From Spirochaetaceae bacterium (lineage in GTDB: Bacteria > Spirochaetota > Spirochaetia > Treponematales > Breznakiellaceae): 18,437 nt of DNA. Below, in pieces: positions 13,396-18,437 of the stretch. The stretch spans positions 1 through 18,437 of the forward strand of contig JAIRPU010000125.1 of the NCBI GenBank assembly GCA_031256815.1. Reading direction: 5' to 3'. How positions within the stretch are numbered: the first letter of the stretch is position 1; every line of letters begins with the position of its first letter. Made by a program: the position numbers and the translations under genes. The notes beneath the pieces were generated by a model. The model did no database searches. It was not told where the DNA came from and worked only from the letters and a program-made list of their open reading frames with translations.

Positions 13396-13509
13396 ATGAA
13401 AGTGCGCACAAGCGTTAAAAAAATTTGCGACAAGTGCAAAGTTATTAAACGTAATGGGATTATTCGTATTATTTGTGAGAATCCCAAACATAAACAGAAG
13501 CAGGGGTAG
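13396..13509 (+). CDS. rpmJ: Ribosomal protein L36, zinc-binding type
   Basis: L36 is the smallest large-subunit protein and holds a zinc ion. The protein is 37 residues and reads MKVRTSVKKICDKCKVIKRNG at the start. The zinc ligands Cys11, Cys14, Cys27 and His32 are all present, which is the zinc-containing form. GAAGGAG lies 5 nt upstream of the ATG. It opens the alpha-type block after the 279-nt gap that holds the hairpin element, and its TAG is three bases before the rpsM ATG. Confidence 0.97.
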   Translation: MKVRTSVKKICDKCKVIKRNGIIRIICENPKHKQKQG

Positions 13510-13512
13510 AAG

Positions 13513-13878
13513 ATGGCGCGTCTTGTCGGTGTTGATTTACCGAATAAACATCTTGAAATCGCTCTTACGTATATTTACGGCGTAGGACGAGCGACGGCGG
13601 TTAAGCTTTGCGAAAAGGCGAATATAGACCGTAAAAGGTTTATAAATGAACTATCGCAGGAAGAGCTTGGAGAATTACGCAAGTTACTGGAAACCGAATA
13701 CAAGGTTGAAGGCCGCTTGCGTACTGAATCCGCCCTTAATATCAAGCGGCTTATGGACATAGGCTGCTATCGTGGGCTTAGGCATCGCAAGGGCTTGCCG
13801 CTTCGTGGACAGCGTACGCGGACAAATGCCAGGACGCGCAAGGGTAAAAAGAAAACCGTCGCAGGAAAGAAGAAGTAG
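13513..13878 (+). CDS. rpsM: Ribosomal protein S13
   Basis: S13 is in the small-subunit head and contacts P-site tRNA and L5 across the subunit bridge. The protein is 121 residues. It starts ARLVGVDLPNKHLEIALTYIYGVG, where the helix-two-turn-helix signature GVGRATA follows, and ends with the basic arm LRGQRTRTNARTRKGKKK that reaches tRNA. GGGGTAGAAG precedes the ATG. In Escherichia coli the start of this gene is where S4 blocks translation of the operon. Confidence 0.97.
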   Translation: MARLVGVDLPNKHLEIALTYIYGVGRATAVKLCEKANIDRKRFINELSQEELGELRKLLETEYKVEGRLRTESALNIKRLMDIGCYRGLRHRKGLPLRGQRTRTNARTRKGKKKTVAGKKK

Positions 13879-13887
13879 GGGGCGGCA

Positions 13888-14271
13888 ATGGCTGGTAACG
13901 TTAAACGCAAAAAAGAGAAAAAGTCGGTATACGAAGGAAACGTGTATATACAGGCGACATTTAATAACACGATTGTAACTATAACCGACCTTATGGGAAA
14001 TGCCGTTTCCTGGGCGAGTTCAGGTGGTTTGGGCTTTCGCGGCGCGAAAAAATCTACGCCGTTTGCCGCTCAAACGGTAACCGAAACCGCCGCTCAAAAA
14101 GCTATGCAGGCTGGTTTACGCGAGGTTCATGTTTATGTAAAAGGGCCTGGAATGGGGCGTGAGGCCGCTATCCGGCAGCTTGGAGTGCTTGGAATTAAGG
14201 TTAAATCAATAAACGATGTAACTCCAATACCGCATAATGGCTGTAGACCGCGTAAAACACGGCGCATCTAA
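13888..14271 (+). CDS. rpsK: Ribosomal protein S11
   Basis: S11 lies on the platform of the small subunit near the E-site mRNA and contacts S18 and S21. The protein is 127 residues. After a basic N-terminus (KRKKEKKSVYEG) it shows ATFNNTIVTITDLMGNAVSWASSGG in pieces, then VKGPGMGREAAIRQL and the closing TPIPHNGCRPRKTRRI, all diagnostic. TAGGGGGCGG is upstream. The neighbours rpsM and rpsD match the standard alpha-operon order. Confidence 0.97.
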   Translation: MAGNVKRKKEKKSVYEGNVYIQATFNNTIVTITDLMGNAVSWASSGGLGFRGAKKSTPFAAQTVTETAAQKAMQAGLREVHVYVKGPGMGREAAIRQLGVLGIKVKSINDVTPIPHNGCRPRKTRRI

Positions 14272-14288
14272 CGGAGGATTTTTAGAGT

Positions 14289-14924
14289 ATGGCAAGATAT
14301 ACTGGCCCTGTTTGCAGAATGTGCAGGGCGGAACAAAAAAAACTTATGTTAAAAGGCGAGAGATGCCGCAGCGATAAGTGTGCAATAAACCGTAAACGCG
14401 CCGCGCCAGGTAAGGACCCAAAAGAACGTACCGTAAAGCCGAGTGATTACCGGATTCAGTTACGCGAAAAGCAAAAGCTTCGCCGTATTTATGGAATGTT
14501 GGAAAAGCAGTTTCATCTGTTTTTTGAACGCGCATTGAGAATGTCTGGAATTACAGGCGAAAATCTTTTTGTGTTTTTGGAAAGACGGTTGGATAACGTT
14601 GTTTACAGAATGCATTTTGCGGCAAGCCGTTCGCAGGCGCGTCAGCTTGTGCTTCATGGACATTTGCGCGTAAATGGCAAACTGGTTGACGTACCTTCTT
14701 ATTTGGTGCGGCCTGGCGACGAAGTTACTGTAAAAGAATCCAGCAAGAGCCTTACCGTAATAAAAAATGCTCTAAGAGAGTTTGGTAAATCGGGCGTTCT
14801 GCCCTGGCTTGAGCTTGACCCTGACGCTATGAAGGGTAAATTTTTGTCTTCGCCAAGGCGGAGCGACATAACCGACCTTGCTGATATAAAAGAACAAATG
14901 ATAGTTGAATTTTATTCAAAATAA
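14289..14924 (+). CDS. rpsD: Ribosomal protein S4, zinc-binding type
   Basis: S4 is a primary 16S rRNA-binding protein that starts assembly of the 5' domain and affects fidelity. The protein is 211 residues. Its N-terminus carries Cys9, Cys12, Cys26 and Cys31 (CRMC, then CRSDKC), the four-cysteine zinc site known from Thermus. The S4 RNA-binding domain covers about residues 98-160 (LERRLDNVVYRMHFAASRSQARQ and VNGKLVDVPSYLVRPGDEV). It follows rpsK, as in many bacteria, and could regulate the block through the rpmJ leader. GGAGG is upstream of the ATG. Confidence 0.97.
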   Translation: MARYTGPVCRMCRAEQKKLMLKGERCRSDKCAINRKRAAPGKDPKERTVKPSDYRIQLREKQKLRRIYGMLEKQFHLFFERALRMSGITGENLFVFLERRLDNVVYRMHFAASRSQARQLVLHGHLRVNGKLVDVPSYLVRPGDEVTVKESSKSLTVIKNALREFGKSGVLPWLELDPDAMKGKFLSSPRRSDITDLADIKEQMIVEFYSK

Positions 14925-14950
14925 GATACTGAATGCAGAGAGGAGCATGA

Positions 14951-16006
14951 ATGGCCCGTAAGAACCTTATGAAGGGATGGAAACGCCCTAAAGGTGTTTC
15001 ATCTTTTGAACATGATATTAAAGAGCCTAACTATGGCAAGTTTAGCGCAGCGCCATTTGAGTCCGGTTTTGGGACTACTGTGGGTAATACGCTTCGCCGT
15101 GTTTTGCTTTCTTCAATTCAGGGATACGCTATAACGTCTGTTAAAATAACTTCGCGTTCAGGTGATACGCTTAAGATGATTTCCAGTGAATTTGAACCTA
15201 TCCCAAATATTGTTGAAGATACACTTGAAGTACTTGGAAAGTTAAAACAGATACGCTTAAAGCTTCCCGAAGATTGTGAGCAGGAAGTTGTATCCTACGA
15301 ATTTTCAGGTAAACGCATAGTAAAGAGTGAAGATTTTGCACAAGGCTCTGTAGAAATTTGTAATCCCGGACTTCATATAATGACTTTGGCGGATGACGCA
15401 AATATTGAAATGGAAGTTCAGTTTGATATGGGGCGCGGTTATGTGCCTTCCGAAGTAAACGCTCAATATATTGAGGTTATTGGAACCATACCTATGGACG
15501 CGATTTTTTCACCTGTTACTAAAGTTAAGTATAGTGTTGAACCAACCCGTGTTGGACAGCGCAGTGATTACGATAAACTCATTATTGAAGTATGGACAGA
15601 CGGAACAGTCAGACCGGAAGATGCCGTAGCCGAAGCTGCTAAAATAGCAAAAGAACATTTTTCGGTATTTATAAATTTTGATGAAGATGATTTTATCTAT
15701 GATGATGATAACGAAGAAGATAATGAACGAATACGCGCGCTTCTTAATACTAAAGTAGAGGAGCTTGAGCTTTCGGTTCGTTCTTCAAATTGTTTAAAAA
15801 TAGCCAATATTTCTACTATTGGTGAACTTGTTCGCAGAAGCGAAGATGATATTAACAAAACCAGAAATTTTGGTAAAAAATCATTGCAAGAGATAAAAGA
15901 ACGGCTTGCCGAATGGAATTTGCAGCTTGGTATTACAAATGTAAGCGAGTTGCGCAATGCCATTAGACTGGGGACAGGCAAGAAGGGGAGCGAAGATGAA
16001 GCATAA
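14951..16006 (+). CDS. rpoA: RNA polymerase alpha subunit
   Basis: Alpha dimerises to start RNA polymerase assembly and binds UP elements and activators. The protein is 351 residues. The N-terminal domain (about 1-240) has FSAAPFESGFGTTVGNTLRRVLLSS and the dimerisation pattern. A linker at about 242-259 is strikingly acidic (FDEDDFIYDDDNEEDNE). The C-terminal domain keeps the DNA-binding residues, with Arg277 in ELSVRSSNCLK equivalent to Escherichia coli Arg265 and GKKSLQEIK intact. The ATG at 14951 has AGGAG 5 nt upstream; an overlapping ATG at 14947 stops at once. It overlaps rplQ by 11 bases. Confidence 0.98.
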   Translation: MARKNLMKGWKRPKGVSSFEHDIKEPNYGKFSAAPFESGFGTTVGNTLRRVLLSSIQGYAITSVKITSRSGDTLKMISSEFEPIPNIVEDTLEVLGKLKQIRLKLPEDCEQEVVSYEFSGKRIVKSEDFAQGSVEICNPGLHIMTLADDANIEMEVQFDMGRGYVPSEVNAQYIEVIGTIPMDAIFSPVTKVKYSVEPTRVGQRSDYDKLIIEVWTDGTVRPEDAVAEAAKIAKEHFSVFINFDEDDFIYDDDNEEDNERIRALLNTKVEELELSVRSSNCLKIANISTIGELVRRSEDDINKTRNFGKKSLQEIKERLAEWNLQLGITNVSELRNAIRLGTGKKGSEDEA

Positions 16007-16406
16007 AAGAGGTTTTAATCCGCTTGAAAGAATGGCGGCGCACAGAAAGGCGCTTATTCGTAATATGGCGGGTTCTTTATTCAGATATGGGCGTATTAAA
16101 ACAACAAAGGCCAAAGCGCTTGAAGTAAGACGCCGTGCGGAAAAGCTTATTACGCGGGCTAAAGTAGATTCGGTTCATAACCGCCGCCTTGTTTCGGCGC
16201 GCCTTTACGATGAAGGCATTGTGGCAAAACTTTTTACTGATATTGCGCCGCGGATGAAGGACAGGCCCGGCGGTTATACCCGTATTATAAAACTTGGGGC
16301 GCGTTCTGGAGATGCCGCCGAGATGGTAATTCTTGAACTTGTGGACTTTGTGCTTAACTCTGGCGATAAAGACGAAAAAGACAAAAAAACAAAGAAGGAG
16401 AGTTAA
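15996..16406 (+). CDS. rplQ: Ribosomal protein L17
   Basis: L17 sits near the exit tunnel of the large subunit. From the ATG at 15996, preceded by GGGGAG, the protein is 136 residues and begins MKHKRGFNPLERMAAHRKAL, close to the family's KHxxxxxxLxRxxxHRxAL. It continues with RIKTTKAKALEVRRRAEKLI and GGYTRIIKLGARSGDAAEM. Residues 122-136 are a charged tail (Asp, Lys, Glu). The start lies inside the last codons of rpoA, and the TAA touches the ATG of the next gene, so both junctions look coupled. Confidence 0.97.
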   Translation: MKHKRGFNPLERMAAHRKALIRNMAGSLFRYGRIKTTKAKALEVRRRAEKLITRAKVDSVHNRRLVSARLYDEGIVAKLFTDIAPRMKDRPGGYTRIIKLGARSGDAAEMVILELVDFVLNSGDKDEKDKKTKKES

Positions 16407-16589
16407 ATGGCTAAAGCGCATCGTGGTAAGGGAATAAGAGAGCTTGTATCAAATGGGCGTGGAGTATGCCCGGTTTGTAAAAGAGAGCGTGTAAAAGTAC
16501 TTTATGAACATGAATCTGGCGAAGTCAAAGTAAAAATATGCAAAATTTGTAAAGCCGCTTTAAAGCATGGGAAAAAAACGCTTTCTTAA
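16407..16589 (+). CDS. Small zinc-ribbon protein of unknown function
   Basis: This 60-residue basic protein begins directly after the rplQ stop and has AAGGAG 6 nt upstream, a stronger site than several ribosomal genes here. Cys21-x2-Cys24 (GVCPVCKRE) and Cys45-x2-Cys48 (ICKICKAAL) form a likely zinc ribbon, with two short strands between (VKVLYEHESGEVKVKICK). Basic residues flank both ends (AKAHRGKGIREL, KHGKKTL). I recognise no family. Its place, size and charge suggest a ribosome-associated or RNA-binding factor, but that is inference. The last 23 bases overlap the next gene. Confidence 0.85.
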   Translation: MAKAHRGKGIRELVSNGRGVCPVCKRERVKVLYEHESGEVKVKICKICKAALKHGKKTLS

Positions 16590-17094
16590 TATTTTTGCGG
16601 CTTTTGCGATAGCTTTATTTTCAGCGCAGCAGACAGGCTCAATTCCAGAGTCTATAAGGAGGCCTGAGCCTATTTCTGTTCCGGAATATCCGCTGGATCT
16701 TTCTATAGGCAAACTTGGCGCAGGTGAAGCTGTGCCGGAGGCTTATAATTATGCGCGGCGCGTCCTTAACGAGGCGCAGCAGGGCAGGGCAGATTCCGCT
16801 TCGTTTGTTGTTTTGCCGGCGGATGTGCGTAAAGAGTTTCTTGAACAAGTTGCCGCTGTCTCGCCGCGAAAGTGCCGGATTGGAGGGGGTAGGGAAGAGC
16901 TTGACGGCAGTACGACTTTTTTGTTCAGATATATTGGCCGTGAACAGGAGCTGGCCGGCGAGATATATATGCGCGCGGGCGAAGATGGCGTTTGGAAATT
17001 AGAAGATATAATTGCGGAAGACCGCCGCGATATAAGCGCCGCGCGCGAAAGCGACCACCCGTATTCTTATATACCATACGACAGATTTTGGTAA
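16567..17094 (+). CDS. Exported protein of unknown function
   Basis: The 175-residue protein begins with a clear signal peptide (basic MGKKR, then FLNIFAAFAIALFSA) and no lipobox cysteine, so a soluble periplasmic location is likely. The ATG at 16567 overlaps the zinc-ribbon gene by 23 bases in another frame, and only a weak AAAG lies upstream, which points to coupled translation. The mature part has a helix-like region (residues 58-75) followed by GSTTFLFRYIGREQ and GVWKLEDIIAEDRR, a strand pattern common in small secreted domains. It ends in an aromatic stretch (YSYIPYDRFW). I do not recognise a family. No terminator follows within the 61-nt gap. Confidence 0.8.
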   Translation: MGKKRFLNIFAAFAIALFSAQQTGSIPESIRRPEPISVPEYPLDLSIGKLGAGEAVPEAYNYARRVLNEAQQGRADSASFVVLPADVRKEFLEQVAAVSPRKCRIGGGREELDGSTTFLFRYIGREQELAGEIYMRAGEDGVWKLEDIIAEDRRDISAARESDHPYSYIPYDRFW

Positions 17095-17118
17095 TAAATT
17101 TGTATGCGGCGGACAGGC

Positions 17119-17147
17119 TTGTTTTTTATTTATGTTTGTGTCATAAC
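17119..17147 (+). promoter_or_regulatory. Weak promoter candidate before the immunophilin gene
   Basis: TTGTTT (17119-17124) and CATAAC (17142-17147) are 17 bp apart and partly match the -35 and -10 consensus. A start about 7 bases past the -10 box would fall at or just before the ATG at 17156, and no Shine-Dalgarno sequence is present there. If real, the mRNA would be nearly leaderless. The match is poor, so this is a suggestion only. Confidence 0.25.
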
Positions 17148-17155
17148 TATCTTGT

Positions 17156-18184
17156 ATGAATAGAAAAACTATAAAGAATTATTGCGCTATATTACTGATA
17201 TCGTTTTTACCGGTTTTGGGCTGCGGTAAGGAGGCGGCATTGGGAGACGGAGTTTTTGCAAAAATAGCTACATCGCGCGGCGATATTATCGTTAAGTTAG
17301 AATACGAAAAAGCGCCGCTGACGGTTACTAATTTCGCCGGACTTGCCGAAGGCAAATTAGACGCGGCTAAGGGTAAACCTTTTTATAATGGATTAACTTT
17401 TCACCGTGTAATAAAAGATTTTATGATACAGGGCGGCGACCCTAATGGAAATGGTTCCGGCGGTCCCGGGTATCAGTTCCCTGATGAGTTTGACAGTTCG
17501 CTTAAACATTCAGATGCCGGGGTGCTTTCGATGGCCAATGCCGGGCCTGGAACAAATGGCAGCCAGTTTTTTATTACACACACAGAAACGCCGTGGCTTG
17601 ACGGCAAGCATACCGTTTTTGGTCATGTGGTAGAAGGGCAGGACGTTGTAAATGCCATAGAGCAGGGCGATAAAATTAATTCAATAACCATAATTCGGAA
17701 TGGCAGCGCGGCAAAAAAATTTGACGCAAGCCAGGAACAGTTTAATACCTTTCTTGCGCAGATTGAAGAAAAAAAACGTAAGGAGAACGAAGCCGCAAGA
17801 GCTGAAGCAATTAAACAAATCGAAACCATGTTTCCAAAAATGAAAAAAAACGATTCCGGCATATACTATGAAATTACAAAAGAAGGGCGCGGCGACAAGC
17901 CGGCGTCCGGGCAGAATGTTTCTGTAAACTATAATCTTTCATTTTTATCGGGTGAAACTATTGACGCTTCAAATATGCACGGCGGGCCGTTTGTATTTAA
18001 GGCCGGAAATGGCGAAGTAATTCCCGGCTGGGAGCAGTCTGTTTTGGATATGAAGCCGGGCGAAGCGCGTACCGTTGTGCTGCCTCCGGAGCTTGCTTAC
18101 GGAGATCGCGGTGCCGGCGATGTTATTCCGCCTAATACTTTTTTGGTATTCAAACTGGAATTGGTAAAAGTGGAAAAACCATAG
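17156..18184 (+). CDS. Dual-domain immunophilin lipoprotein (cyclophilin-FKBP fusion)
   Basis: This 342-residue protein should catalyse prolyl cis-trans isomerisation with two unrelated domains. A lipoprotein signal (basic start, hydrophobic stretch, VLGC with Cys23) suggests membrane anchoring outside the cytoplasm. Residues about 33-185 are cyclophilin, with FHRVIKDFMIQGGDP (Arg84, Phe89, Gln92), QFFITHT, Trp147 and His152. A Lys/Glu-rich helical linker (190-230) follows. Residues about 237-340 are FKBP, with Tyr259, Asp270, Phe281, Val288-Ile289, Trp292, Tyr315 and Phe332 all matching the FKBP12 pocket. Such fusions are reported in a few spirochaetes and protists. No ribosome binding site is visible before the ATG. 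Confidence 0.95.
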   Translation: MNRKTIKNYCAILLISFLPVLGCGKEAALGDGVFAKIATSRGDIIVKLEYEKAPLTVTNFAGLAEGKLDAAKGKPFYNGLTFHRVIKDFMIQGGDPNGNGSGGPGYQFPDEFDSSLKHSDAGVLSMANAGPGTNGSQFFITHTETPWLDGKHTVFGHVVEGQDVVNAIEQGDKINSITIIRNGSAAKKFDASQEQFNTFLAQIEEKKRKENEAARAEAIKQIETMFPKMKKNDSGIYYEITKEGRGDKPASGQNVSVNYNLSFLSGETIDASNMHGGPFVFKAGNGEVIPGWEQSVLDMKPGEARTVVLPPELAYGDRGAGDVIPPNTFLVFKLELVKVEKP

Positions 18185-18190
18185 AAATTT

Positions 18191-18437
18191 CTAAAATGGC
18201 AGGGCGCGAAGATAGCTGCTGCCGGCGAGATAACCAATATCGAGCAATATATATAACGCGAGTAAGCTGATTATAGAAATAATTAGTCCTGCTTGGTAGT
18301 GGACAATGCGCGAACGGAAGAATATGCGGGATATTCTGTAGTGTACCGGCCTCGTTATATAATCAATTATACGCCAAAATGGAGTGTAAATATTTGAGTT
18401 TGCGCAGTATCCAATAAACCGTATTATCAATATAAAA
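18191..18437 (-). CDS. YggT-family membrane protein (partial, 5' end beyond window)
   Basis: On the minus strand an open frame enters from the right edge and ends at TAG (18191-18193). It shows a YggT-like pattern: a short helix end (ILIIRFIGY), then TPFWRIIDYITRPVHYRISRIFF, matching the family's NP-xxRxLxxITEPxxxPxRR, then a long hydrophobic helix (GLIISIISLLALYILLDIG). The family is of unsettled function and is linked to membrane and cell-division-related loci in several bacteria. The frame is open to the edge, so the start lies outside. It converges on the immunophilin gene with 6 nt between the stop codons and no visible terminator. Confidence 0.7.
   Translation of the reverse strand, partial: FILIIRFIGYCANSNIYTPFWRIIDYITRPVHYRISRIFFRSRIVHYQAGLIISIISLLALYILLDIGYLAGSSYLRALPF

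Noticed and set aside
15957..15995. Upstream ATG for rplQ inside rpoA
   Set aside because: It adds residues not found in L17, while the ATG at 15996 has its own GGGGAG and gives the conserved MKHK start.

Overview
The window is a chromosomal segment from a spirochaete, most likely Treponema or a close relative. It is built around one long ribosomal-protein/translation operon read left to right. The assignment rests on the EF-Tu sequence (switch region GITINTRHLEYQSDKRHY, which I recall as treponemal), on tuf sitting directly upstream of rpsJ as I recall for Treponema pallidum, and on a lipoprotein that fuses a cyclophilin to an FKBP. I ran no database search, so the genus is an inference.

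Layout. Positions 1-709 hold no intact gene. They contain a cluster of perfect stem-loops, two short overlapping antisense coding remnants (173-370 minus, 251-427 plus), a minus-strand terminator (47-78) and a plus-strand terminator (490-512). A consensus sigma-70 promoter (TTGACA-16-TATAAT, 710-737) then drives a leader of about 260 nt rich in competing helices, followed by tuf (1003). The operon runs tuf-rpsJ-rplC-rplD-rplW-rplB-rpsS-rplV-rpsC-rplP-rpmC-rpsQ (S10 part), rplN-rplX-rplE-rpsN-rpsH-rplF-rplR-rpsE-rpmD-rplO-secY (spc part), then a 279-nt gap containing a two-state hairpin element, then rpmJ-rpsM-rpsK-rpsD-rpoA-rplQ (alpha part). Most gaps are under 60 nt, and several junctions overlap (TAATG or ATGA). 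infA, map and adk, often found between secY and rpmJ, are absent here, and fusA is not next to tuf.

After rplQ, apparently in the same transcript, come an unrecognised 60-residue zinc-ribbon protein (16407-16589) and an unrecognised exported 175-residue protein that overlaps it. Next is a lipoprotein with cyclophilin and FKBP domains (17156-18184). A convergent minus-strand YggT-family membrane protein is cut by the right edge.

How the genes work together: the core supplies EF-Tu, about half of the large- and small-subunit proteins that bind 16S/23S rRNA early, the SecY translocon channel and the RNA polymerase alpha subunit. Growth-rate control of translation, transcription and export is thereby tied to one transcript. 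The downstream exported protein and the surface-anchored double prolyl isomerase fit a role on the far side of SecY, though that link is only positional.

The most interesting items are the small zinc-ribbon protein at the operon's end, the mutually exclusive hairpins before rpmJ, the structured tuf leader with a Cys-rich reading frame, the unusual tails and insertions on L5, L15, S5 and S17, and the dual immunophilin lipoprotein.
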